From Xanthobacteraceae bacterium (GTDB taxonomy: Bacteria; Pseudomonadota; Alphaproteobacteria; Rhizobiales; Xanthobacteraceae), in contig JAHBZB010000001.1 of assembly GCA_019635635.1 (NCBI GenBank), forward strand, positions 1,673,780-1,737,779: a DNA stretch of 64,000 nucleotides. Reading direction: 5' to 3'. The translations under genes were made by a program, and so were the position numbers. The notes beneath the pieces were generated by a model that worked only from the letters and a program-made list of their open reading frames with translations, did not search any database and had not been told where the DNA came from. This document shows, in pieces, positions 56,956 to 64,000 of this stretch (its first letter is position 1; each line of letters opens with the position of its first letter).

Positions 56956-57717
56956 ATGAATCCCGTCATGGAAAATCAGGTCACGGCCGCCGTTCTCGTG
57001 ATCGGCGACGAACTGCTCTCGGGCCGCACCAAGGATACGAATGTCGGCCACATCGCCGAGACGATGACTTCTATCGGCATCGACTTGCGCGAAGTGCGCT
57101 TCGTGCCGGACATCGAGGAGGAGATCGTCGCGGCGCTGAACGCGCTGCGCGCGCGCTACACTTATGTGTTTACGACCGGCGGCATCGGGCCGACGCATGA
57201 CGACATCACCGCGGATGCGGTGGCAAAAGCGTTCGGCGTCGGCATCGATCACGATCCGCGTGCGGTTGCGCTGCTGAAAGAACGCTTCACGGACGGCGAT
57301 CTCAACGAAGCGCGGATGCGGATGGCGCGGATTCCGAATGGCGCGGAGCTCGTCGTGAACCCGATCTCGCGCGCGCCCGGCTTCTGGATCGGTAACGTCA
57401 TCACGATGGCCGGCGTGCCCTCGATCATGCGCGCGATGCTCGATCATGTCGTGCCGCAACTCAAAACCGGCGCGAAGGTACTCTCGGAAACGATCGACGC
57501 CGGGTTGAAGGAAGGCGACATCGCGACCGACTTGCGCGAGATCGCGAACAAGCATCCCGACACGACCATCGGCTCCTATCCCTACATGAACGAGAAGGGC
57601 TTTGCGACGCGCGTTGTCGTGCGTTCGCGCGACGCGGCGAAGTTAGCTGCCGCAACGGCAGAAGTCGCCGCGATGTGCGAGCGCATCCGAGCAGAGCTGG
57701 AGAAGGCGCGGGCATGA
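56956..57717 (+). CDS. CinA N-terminal domain protein (MoaB/MogA-like fold)
   Basis: 253 residues. MoCF-type domain of competence/damage-inducible protein [41 protein letters not shown]. The C-terminal nicotinamide-nucleotide amidohydrolase (CinA-C) domain is absent; the part after residue 170 is short. Start at 56956 or 56968, undecided. It overlaps gpt by 4 bp (ATGA), so the two are translationally coupled; divergent from fcs. Confidence 0.88.
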   Translation: MNPVMENQVTAAVLVIGDELLSGRTKDTNVGHIAETMTSIGIDLREVRFVPDIEEEIVAALNALRARYTYVFTTGGIGPTHDDITADAVAKAFGVGIDHDPRAVALLKERFTDGDLNEARMRMARIPNGAELVVNPISRAPGFWIGNVITMAGVPSIMRAMLDHVVPQLKTGAKVLSETIDAGLKEGDIATDLREIANKHPDTTIGSYPYMNEKGFATRVVVRSRDAAKLAAATAEVAAMCERIRAELEKARA

Positions 57718-58214
57718 TCGAGGCGGCAGGCGGACCGGATAAGCCGTTTCCGGTTTCGTGGGACCAGTTTCATCGTGACGCGCGGGCGCTTGCATGGCGG
57801 CTGCATTCCGCCGGGCCGTTCGAAGCGATCGTCTGCATCACGCGCGGCGGGCTGGTGCCGGCCGCGATCGTGGCGCGCGAACTCGATGTGCGCGTGATCG
57901 AGACGATCTCCATCGTCACCTACCGCGAATACAAAACGCAGGCGAAGCCGGAAGTGGTGAAGACCATCGAGAGCAAGCTGCTCGCGACGAAAGGCGAGGG
58001 GATTCTGGTCGTGGACGATCTCGTCGATACCGGCACAACCGCGAAGATCGTGCGCGAGCTTCTTCCGAGAGCGCATTTCGCGACCGTGTACGCAAAGCCG
58101 CTCGGCCGCCCGCTGGTCGATACTTTCGTGACCGAAGTCTCGCAGGACACGTGGATTTATTTTCCCTGGGACACGATGCTAGCCTACGCGCCGCCGATCC
58201 GGGGGAAGGAATAA
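57714..58214 (+). CDS. gpt: Xanthine phosphoribosyltransferase
   Basis: 166 residues. Type I phosphoribosyltransferase with PRPP motif [15 protein letters not shown] and the N-terminal [19 protein letters not shown] text of bacterial XGPRT. Salvages xanthine and guanine to nucleotides. The start overlaps the cinA-like stop. Repeat element follows directly. Confidence 0.9.
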   Translation: MIEAAGGPDKPFPVSWDQFHRDARALAWRLHSAGPFEAIVCITRGGLVPAAIVARELDVRVIETISIVTYREYKTQAKPEVVKTIESKLLATKGEGILVVDDLVDTGTTAKIVRELLPRAHFATVYAKPLGRPLVDTFVTEVSQDTWIYFPWDTMLAYAPPIRGKE

Positions 58215-58218
58215 CAAT

Positions 58219-58304
58219 CGTCATCGCCGCGCTTGTCGCGGCGATCTCGCTCAGGAAAGCATTGCCTTTGCGATCGAGATGGCCGGGACAAGCCCGGCCA
58301 TGAC
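58219..58304. repeat. Intergenic palindromic repeat element of Rhizobiales type
   Basis: Two hairpins, ATCGCCGCG-CTTGT-CGCGGCGAT (58223-58245) and ATGGCCGGG-ACAAG-CCCGGCCAT (58279-58301), inside outer arms GTCAT ... ATGAC. Hairpins built around CCGGGCTTGTCCCGG-like text are scattered in large numbers in Bradyrhizobium-type genomes. It separates gpt from the convergent copA and may also act as a terminator or mRNA stabiliser. Copy number not visible here. Confidence 0.75.
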
Positions 58305-58309
58305 AGTGG

Positions 58310-60679
58310 TTAGATGCGAGTCAGCCGCAGCCGCAGCGCGTTGCCGATCACGCTGACGGAGGAAAGCGCCATCGCGGCCGCACCCACGATCGGCGAAAGC
58401 AGAATGCCGAACACCGGATAAAGCACGCCCGCCGCGATCGGCACGCCGCCCGCGTTATAGAGAAACGCGAAGAACAAATTCTGGCGGATGTTGTTCATGG
58501 TCGCCTGCGACAGATGCCGCGCGCGCACGATGCCCATGAGATCGCCCTTGAGCAACGTGATGCCGGCACTTTCCATCGCGACATCGGTGCCGGTGCCCAT
58601 GGCGATGCCGACGTCGGCCGCGGCAAGCGCCGGCGCGTCGTTGACGCCGTCGCCGGCCATCGCCACCACGCGGCCTTCGCCGCGCAGCTTCTCGACGACC
58701 TTCGCCTTCTTGTCGGGCAGGACTTCGGCTTCCACTTCATCGATGCCGAGTTCGGCCGCTACCGCGTGGGCGGTGGTCTTGTTGTCGCCGGTGAGCATCA
58801 CTAGGCGGATGTTGTCTTTCTTGAGCGCGTCGAGCGCGGGCCGCGTCGTTTCCTTGACCGGATCCTTGATCGCAAGCAGCCCGGCCGCTTTCGCGTCCAC
58901 CCCGACATAGATCACGGTCGCGCCGTCTCCGCGTAAGCTGTCGGCTTCGGAATCGAACTCGGCCGTTTCGATGCCGCTTTCCTTCAGGTAGGCGCTGTTT
59001 CCCAGCGTGATGCACTTGCTCTCGACCCAGCCGAGCGCGCCCTTGCCCGCGGGCGAGTGGAAGTCTTTCACTTCGACGAGCGAGAGATTCTTCTCTTTGG
59101 CGGCGTTGACGATGGCGAGTGCGAGCGGGTGTTCGCTCGCGCGTTCGACGCTCGCTGCAAGGCGCAGCAACTCGTCTTCGGCGAAGGCGTTACTGACGAT
59201 CTTGGTCAGCTTCGGCTTGCCTTCGGTGAGCGTGCCGGTTTTATCGATTACGAGCGTATCGACGCGCTCGAGCCGCTCGAGCGCCGCCGCGTTCTTGACC
59301 AGCACGCCGATCTGCGCGCCGCGGCCGACGCCGACCATAATCGACATCGGAGTCGCCAAGCCCAATGCACAAGGGCAGGCAATGATGAGCACGGTGACCG
59401 CGGCAACGAGCCCGTAGCCGAAGCGCGGCTCGGGGCCGAAGATTGCCCAGGCGCCGAACGCGAGCAGCGCCGCGAGGATGACAAGCGGCACGAACCATGA
59501 CGAGACGCGGTCGGCGAGGCGCTGGATGGGTGCTGCCGAACGCTGTGCCTGCGCCACCATCTGCACGATCTGCGAAAGCATGGTGTCGCGGCCGACCTTT
59601 TCCGCGCGCATCACGAGCGCGCCGCTCGCATTCACGGTGCCCGCGATCAGCTTTGCGTCCTTTTCCTTCGTGACCGGCATGGACTCGCCCGTCACCATCG
59701 ACTCGTCGAGCGACGAGCGGCCTTCGAGCACGACGCCGTCGACAGGCACTTTTTCGCCGGGACGTACGCGCAGCCGGTCGCCAGCGGCCACGGCATCGAC
59801 CGCGACGTCTTCTTCGCTGCCGTCGTCTTTGAGCCTGCGCGCCTGTTTCGGCGCGAGATTGAGTAGTGCCTTGATTGCGCTCGAGGTCTGTTCGCGTGCG
59901 CGCAACTCCAGCACCTGACCGAACAGCACGAGTACGGTGATGACAGCCGCCGACTCGAAATAAAGAGCGACGTTGCCGTGATGGTCGCGGAAGGCGTCGG
60001 GGAAGATCGAGGGCACGAAGAGTGCGACCACGCTGTAAGCCCAGGCGACGCCCGTGCCCATCGCGATCAGCGTGAACATGTTGAGGTTGCCGGTTTTCAC
60101 GCTCGCCCAGCCGCGCTCGAAGAACGGCCAGCCGGCCCAGAGCACGACCGGTGTCGCGAGCAAAAATTGCAGGGGGCCGGAATATTTCGCCGGTACGAAA
60201 CTTATGCCGGTGAGGTGCGGGATCATTTCCAGAAACAGCACGGGAACGCTGAGCGCGAGCGCGATCCAGAAGCGGCGCTTCATGTCGATCAGTTCGGGGT
60301 TCGGTGCGTCGTCGAGCGAGACGAGTTCGGGCTCGAGCGCCATGCCGCAGATCGGGCAGGCGCCGGGGCCGACCTGCCGGATTTCGGGGTGCATCGGACA
60401 GGTGTAGATCGTGCCTTCCGGCACATCTTCCTTGGGCGGCTGACCGGCGAGATATTTCTCGGGATCGGCGATGAACTTTTCGCGGCACTTCGGATTGCAG
60501 AAATAATAAGTGTGGCCGCGATAGTCGTGACGGTGCTTCGCGGTATGCGGATCGACCATCATGCCGCAGACCGGATCTTTCACCTTGTGACTTTGATCGC
60601 CGGCGGGGCTCGCGTGAGCATGGCCCGAGCAGCAGCTCTTCGGTGCGGCGTGATCGTGGTGTGCGTGAGGATCGGTCAT
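58310..60679 (-). CDS. copA: Copper-translocating P1B-type ATPase with YHS and heavy-metal binding domains
   Basis: 789 residues. His/Cys-rich tail ([23 protein letters not shown]), a YHS domain ([19 protein letters not shown] ... [11 protein letters not shown], about 33-76), then a heavy-metal-binding [22 protein letters not shown] domain (92-113), with no classic MxCxxC HMA domain. Membrane part with CPC (near residue 434), phosphorylation site DKTGTLTEG (near 477), and [12 protein letters not shown] with the NALRLR end points to Cu+ export (P1B-1). Divergent from csoR across 44 bp, with a CsoR-type operator between. Confidence 0.95.
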   Translation of the reverse strand: MTDPHAHHDHAAPKSCCSGHAHASPAGDQSHKVKDPVCGMMVDPHTAKHRHDYRGHTYYFCNPKCREKFIADPEKYLAGQPPKEDVPEGTIYTCPMHPEIRQVGPGACPICGMALEPELVSLDDAPNPELIDMKRRFWIALALSVPVLFLEMIPHLTGISFVPAKYSGPLQFLLATPVVLWAGWPFFERGWASVKTGNLNMFTLIAMGTGVAWAYSVVALFVPSIFPDAFRDHHGNVALYFESAAVITVLVLFGQVLELRAREQTSSAIKALLNLAPKQARRLKDDGSEEDVAVDAVAAGDRLRVRPGEKVPVDGVVLEGRSSLDESMVTGESMPVTKEKDAKLIAGTVNASGALVMRAEKVGRDTMLSQIVQMVAQAQRSAAPIQRLADRVSSWFVPLVILAALLAFGAWAIFGPEPRFGYGLVAAVTVLIIACPCALGLATPMSIMVGVGRGAQIGVLVKNAAALERLERVDTLVIDKTGTLTEGKPKLTKIVSNAFAEDELLRLAASVERASEHPLALAIVNAAKEKNLSLVEVKDFHSPAGKGALGWVESKCITLGNSAYLKESGIETAEFDSEADSLRGDGATVIYVGVDAKAAGLLAIKDPVKETTRPALDALKKDNIRLVMLTGDNKTTAHAVAAELGIDEVEAEVLPDKKAKVVEKLRGEGRVVAMAGDGVNDAPALAAADVGIAMGTGTDVAMESAGITLLKGDLMGIVRARHLSQATMNNIRQNLFFAFLYNAGGVPIAAGVLYPVFGILLSPIVGAAAMALSSVSVIGNALRLRLTRI

Positions 60680-60693
60680 TTTCGGCCCTTGCG

Positions 60694-60720
60694 GTCTATA
60701 CCCTAGGGGGGTATATAGAC
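60694..60720. promoter_or_regulatory. CsoR-type operator between copA and csoR
   Basis: GTCTATACCC-TA-GGGGGG then TATATAGAC: an imperfect palindrome with the G/C-run core of CsoR operators (TACCC..GGGTA). It lies in the 44-bp gap between the copA and csoR start codons, so one CsoR tetramer can repress both. The right arm has two extra bases. Confidence 0.85.
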
Positions 60721-60723
60721 CCC

Positions 60724-60999
60724 ATGCAAAAGGAAGCCAAGGCCGAAACGCTCAAGCGCCTCAACAGAATTGCAGGGCAGGTGCGCGGCCTTGCGGGGAT
60801 GGTCGAGGACGACCGTTACTGCATCGACATTCTGACGCAGCTTTCGGCGGTGCGCGCAGCGCTGCGCAAGGTCGAGGACGAAATTCTGCGCGATCACGTC
60901 GGCCATTGCGTCGAAGGCGCGATCAAGAGCGGCAACAAGGCGGACCAGCGCAAGAAGGTCGCTGAGCTGATGGACGTGTTCGCGCGCGCGGAGCGCTAA
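60724..60999 (+). CDS. csoR: CsoR/RcnR-family copper-sensing repressor
   Basis: 91 residues, all-helical DUF156 protein. C33 (YCIDIL), H58 and C62 (DHVGHC) match the C-H-C copper site of CsoR. Cu+ binding should release the operator and induce copA. The ATG at 60724 is used; an upstream frame to 60643 would run through the operator. Its end overlaps the convergent binding-protein gene by 4 bp. Confidence 0.92.
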   Translation: MQKEAKAETLKRLNRIAGQVRGLAGMVEDDRYCIDILTQLSAVRAALRKVEDEILRDHVGHCVEGAIKSGNKADQRKKVAELMDVFARAER

Positions 61000-61829
61000 T
61001 CCGGCAGCGAGTTAATCGCGATCATGGTGCGGAGTAATTCGTCCGCGGTCATGCCGAAACTCTTGTTCGCCAGCGCTTCGATCCTGCCTTCGCGGGCGAG
61101 ACGCGCCAGCGTGCGATCGACCGCGAGCCGGAACGGCGCGTCGCCGATTTGGAGCGCGAGGCCATAGGTCTCGTAGCTGAAATATTTCCGGCCGAGTTGA
61201 AATTCCTGACCGCGATCGCGGCGGCTATAAAGATAAGCGAGGATGGCGCGGTCGGCGAAATAGGCGTCGATCTTTCCGTTGCCGAGCAGCTTGATGCCGT
61301 CGCGGTGGTCGTTAACCGTCACGATCTCGGCGCGAATGCCGATCTGCGACAGCGTTGAGCGCAAAAGCTCGTGCGTCGTGGTGCCGGCCAGCACGCCGAC
61401 TTTCTTGCCGCCGAAATCCTCGAAGCGTTCGATTTCCTTGCCGCGATAGGCGACGCTGGCACCATCGACGAAGGTCGGAATCGAGAAATCGACGATCTCG
61501 CGGCGCGAGATCGTGATCGAACTCGGCTCGCACAGGAGATCGACCTTGTTCTCGCGAACCATCTCGAAACGGTTCTGCGCGGTGACGAGCACATAGTCGA
61601 TCTTGATGTCGCGATTGAGTTGTTTGCGCAGCGTCTGCACGACCTCGCGGCACAGATCGACGATATAGCCGCTCGCATTGCCGGAGCCGTCAACGAAAGA
61701 ATGCGGATAGGCGTCGGCGCGGTGGCCGAGACGGACGATGCCGGATTCCTGAATGCGCTTCAGCGTGCCGGCGGCAACCGTCTGCGCCGAAAGAAAGACC
61801 AGCAGCGCGGGCAGGAATATCCGGATCAT
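60996..61829 (-). CDS. Amino-acid ABC transporter substrate-binding protein (GltI-like)
   Basis: 277 residues. Signal peptide MIRIFLPALLVFLSAQTVAAG, then a type II periplasmic binding fold: LKRIQESGIVRLGHRADAYPHSFVD, GYIVDLCREVV, VDLLCEPSSITISRREIVDFS, which is the polar-amino-acid binding class. C59 and C99 could form a disulfide. No permease or ATPase gene nearby, so it is an orphan or works with a distant transporter. Confidence 0.85.
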   Translation of the reverse strand: MIRIFLPALLVFLSAQTVAAGTLKRIQESGIVRLGHRADAYPHSFVDGSGNASGYIVDLCREVVQTLRKQLNRDIKIDYVLVTAQNRFEMVRENKVDLLCEPSSITISRREIVDFSIPTFVDGASVAYRGKEIERFEDFGGKKVGVLAGTTTHELLRSTLSQIGIRAEIVTVNDHRDGIKLLGNGKIDAYFADRAILAYLYSRRDRGQEFQLGRKYFSYETYGLALQIGDAPFRLAVDRTLARLAREGRIEALANKSFGMTADELLRTMIAINSLPD

Positions 61830-61891
61830 TTGCTCCCCCGATCAGAGGGCTTGAAGCAAATCATCCGGGCAGGAACTTGGCAATCTTCCGC

Positions 61892-62914
61892 TCAGCTATA
61901 GCGCTCGCGCGCAAGGGCTGCGCCCTTCGAAAGGGCCGCGAGTTTCGCAAACGCAATCTCGCGCTTCATCGGTGCCATGCCGCAATTGGTGGCGGGGAAA
62001 ATGCGGTCCTTCGGCACGTAGCGCATCGCCTGCTCGATCACGGCGCAGACTTCCTCCGGCATCTCGATCTGGTCGGAGGCGACGTCGATCGCGCCGATCA
62101 GAATATCCTTGCCTTCGAGCAGGCCGATCAATTCGACCGGCACTTTGGAATTGCGCGCTTCCAGCGAGACCTGCCGGATTTTGCTTTTCGCGAGTGCGGG
62201 GAAAATATCCTGATACTGCCGCCACTCGTCGCCGAGCGTATTCTTCCAGTTGTTGTTCGCCTCGATGCCGTAGCCGTAGCAGATGTGAACGGCCGTCGTG
62301 CATTCGAGGCCTTCGGCCGCGATGTGCAGCGCGTCGATGCCCCATTGCGTGACTTCGTCCATGTAGACGTTGAAGGCGGGCTCGTCGAACTGGATGACAT
62401 CGACGCCGTCGGCTTCGAGCGCGCGGGCTTCCTGATTGAGAAGCTTCGCAAACGCCATCGCCATCTTCACGCGGTCGCCATAGTGGCGGTCGGCGATCGT
62501 GTCGATGATGGTCATCGGTCCGGGGAGCGTGAACTTGAGCTTGCGCTTGGTATGCGCGCGCGCGATCCGCGCCTCGAACTCATGCACGCGGCCTTTCAGT
62601 TTCAGTTCGCCGGTGACCTGCGGCACCATTGCTTTATATCGGTCGGCGCGAATGCCCATTTCGACCTTATTTGCGAAATCGATGCCGTCGACTTTCTCGA
62701 GAAAGCCGTGCACGAAATGCTGGCGGGCCTGTTCGCCATCGGTGACGATGTCGATGCTGGCGTCTTCCTGTTCTTTCAGCACGAGCACGGTTGCGTCGCG
62801 CTTGGCGTCCAGGAGCGCCTGGCCGGATTGTTTCCACGGCGCCCACAGCTTGTTCGGCTCGGCGAGCCACGCAGGCTTCGGCAGACTTCCGGCAATCGTC
62901 GTCTCGAAAAGCAT
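61892..62914 (-). CDS. Core-MetE (MesD-like) methionine synthase
   Basis: 340 residues, half the length of MetE and lacking its N-terminal barrel. Zinc-site residues are present: H and C of AVHICYGYG, and C of TNCGMAP near the end, with QFDEPAFNVY in the middle. The text fits the short core-MetE group, represented by MesD, which I recall works with an oxygen-dependent partner MesX (DUF1852) and not with methyl-folate. No DUF1852 gene is in the window. AAGGAAA ribosome site before the ATG. Follows the pirin gene by 42 bp on the same strand. Confidence 0.8.
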   Translation of the reverse strand: MLFETTIAGSLPKPAWLAEPNKLWAPWKQSGQALLDAKRDATVLVLKEQEDASIDIVTDGEQARQHFVHGFLEKVDGIDFANKVEMGIRADRYKAMVPQVTGELKLKGRVHEFEARIARAHTKRKLKFTLPGPMTIIDTIADRHYGDRVKMAMAFAKLLNQEARALEADGVDVIQFDEPAFNVYMDEVTQWGIDALHIAAEGLECTTAVHICYGYGIEANNNWKNTLGDEWRQYQDIFPALAKSKIRQVSLEARNSKVPVELIGLLEGKDILIGAIDVASDQIEMPEEVCAVIEQAMRYVPKDRIFPATNCGMAPMKREIAFAKLAALSKGAALARERYS

Positions 62915-62956
62915 TTGGCGTTTCCTTGGGATTGTCTCGCGCGGCTTATTTGTCGC

Positions 62957-63874
62957 TTACGAGTTAGGCAGCGGAATGAATTCGGTTTCGTCCGGCACCC
63001 GCTTGAAGCGGCCGGTCTTCCAGTCTTCCTTCGCCTGCTCGATGCGCTCTCTGCTCGAGGAAACGAAATTCCACCAGATGTAGCGCGGACCTTCGAGTGC
63101 GCTGCCTCCGAGGAACATCATGCGCGTCCATGTATTCGCGCGCACCGTGATCTTGTCGCCGGGGCGGAAGATCAGGAGGCGAGGGCCTTCAAACCTGTCG
63201 CCCGCGATTTCGACTTCGCCTTCGACGACGTAGATCGCGCGCTCCTCGTGGTCGGCGTCTAACGGTGCAGTGGCGCCCGCGTCGAGCACGACTTCGGCAT
63301 AGAACCAGTCCGAATGCATGCCGACCGGCGAATGCTTACCGAATGCATTTCCGGCGATCACGCGCGCGCGCAACTTTCCGTCCTCGACCAGCGGCAGGTC
63401 GCGGTCGGAAAAATGCTGAAACGTCGGCGCGATTTCTTCCGCCGCTTTCGGCAGCGCGATCCAGCTCTGGATGCCGGACATCTTCTGGCCCGAGGCGCGC
63501 GCGTCTCCCGGCGTGCGCTCGGAATGCGCGATGCCGCTTCCGGCCGTCATCAGGTTCATCGCGCCCGGCGTGATTTCGAGTGCGTTACCCTCGCTGTCGC
63601 GATGCATGATGCGGCCGTCGAAAAGATAGGTGACGGTGGCAAGCCCAATATGCGGATGCGGGCGCACGTCCATGCCCTGACCGCCGATGAACTGCACCGG
63701 CCCCATCTGGTCGAAGAAGATGAAAGGGCCGACCATCTGGCGCTTGCCGTGCGGCAGCGCGCGGCGCACTGCGAAGCCGCCGAGGTCGCGCACGCGCGGA
63801 ACGATGACAAGATCGAGCGCGTCGCAGGAGCGCTTGTCGCCGAGGATGGGGTCTTCGGAGGGGAGCCATGACAT
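62957..63874 (-). CDS. Pirin family protein
   Basis: 305 residues, bicupin. The metal site is H-x-H (RPHPHIG, about residues 72-74) with a further His and Glu in GSGIAHSERTP. Pirins are iron-binding; some have quercetinase activity and others regulate metabolism. The C-terminal cupin holds YVVEGEVEIAGD and the family end GPRYIWWNFVSSSRERIEQAKEDW. Function here unknown. Likely co-transcribed with the core-MetE gene. Confidence 0.92.
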   Translation of the reverse strand: MSWLPSEDPILGDKRSCDALDLVIVPRVRDLGGFAVRRALPHGKRQMVGPFIFFDQMGPVQFIGGQGMDVRPHPHIGLATVTYLFDGRIMHRDSEGNALEITPGAMNLMTAGSGIAHSERTPGDARASGQKMSGIQSWIALPKAAEEIAPTFQHFSDRDLPLVEDGKLRARVIAGNAFGKHSPVGMHSDWFYAEVVLDAGATAPLDADHEERAIYVVEGEVEIAGDRFEGPRLLIFRPGDKITVRANTWTRMMFLGGSALEGPRYIWWNFVSSSRERIEQAKEDWKTGRFKRVPDETEFIPLPNS

Positions 63875-63971
63875 GCGCGGATATTAGGCGATTTTTTAAA
63901 GCAAGCGAGCGGCAATCCTGCCCACTTCGGTTGCAAGTGGGCATGGCCGCCGACTATGTTCCCGCGCGGTT

Positions 63972-64000
63972 GCCGGCGTGGCGAAATGGTAGACGCAAGG
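63972..64000 (+). tRNA. tRNA-Leu, 5' end only (cut by window end)
   Basis: Positions 63972-64000 read GCCGGCGTGGCGAAATGGT and on to AGACGCAAGG: acceptor 5' strand, the U8/G-type D-arm and the long D-loop text (TGGCGAAATGGTAGACGC) of bacterial leucine tRNAs. The anticodon lies beyond the window, so the isoacceptor is not known. Confidence 0.85.

Overview
The window is GC-rich chromosomal DNA from an alphaproteobacterium, most likely of the order Hyphomicrobiales (Rhizobiales) and close to the Bradyrhizobium/Xanthobacteraceae side. The evidence is the recA-alaS-icd order, the purC-purS-purQ-purL-bolA-grxD block, an F1-ATPase inhibitor zeta subunit, a usg gene, a GAAC-N7-GAAC type SOS box before recA, and short intergenic repeats of a kind common in that group. 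I make no species call.

Layout. 0-9 kb: tail of a GMC oxidoreductase, then recA, alaS, icd, a TrmJ-type RNA methyltransferase fused to a DUF559 domain, murI and rpsD. 9-17.6 kb: purine synthesis (purC/S/Q/L on the minus strand, purB further on), the ATPase zeta inhibitor, a Q-rich SH3 protein and rpe. 17.6-27 kb: a BASS-type transporter, a DadA-like oxidase, a P1 peptidase, ccdA and a full branched-chain amino acid ABC transporter (livHMGF-K). 27-33 kb: a tiny GGQQ-repeat protein, an AraC/PobR-type regulator, a flavodoxin-like reductase and pcaB-pcaD-pcaC of the protocatechuate pathway, then a BcsS-like outer-membrane protein. 33-39.7 kb: an MFS carrier, a frameshifted secreted-protein gene, a TetR-HlyD-ABC-permease export operon with a palindromic operator inside its promoter, and a DUF488/DUF72 pair. 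39.8-46 kb: an exported Fe/Mn superoxide dismutase, a ketopantoate-reductase-like enzyme, a flavin amine oxidase, groESL under a CIRCE element, and usg.

46.4-49.8 kb holds the most unusual locus: one tightly packed operon of a Tat-exported, cysteine-bearing SsuA/TauA-like binding protein, its ABC ATPase and permease, a degenerate NifU/IscU-like protein with a new cysteine-rich N-terminus, and a DsrE-like protein with a CxxCC motif. I infer uptake and intracellular handling of a sulfur (or other soft, thiol-reactive) compound; the substrate is unknown. 49.9-54.9 kb: a short-chain dehydrogenase and the Anbu proteasome-like locus (circularly permuted ATP-grasp, alpha-E, transglutaminase, Anbu). 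55-64 kb: feruloyl-CoA synthase, a CinA-type protein, xanthine phosphoribosyltransferase, divergent copA/csoR, an amino-acid binding protein, a core-MetE (MesD-like) methionine synthase, a pirin and the first bases of a tRNA-Leu.

Most genes are housekeeping or catabolic. There is no sign of prophage, insertion sequence, CRISPR array or integrative element.
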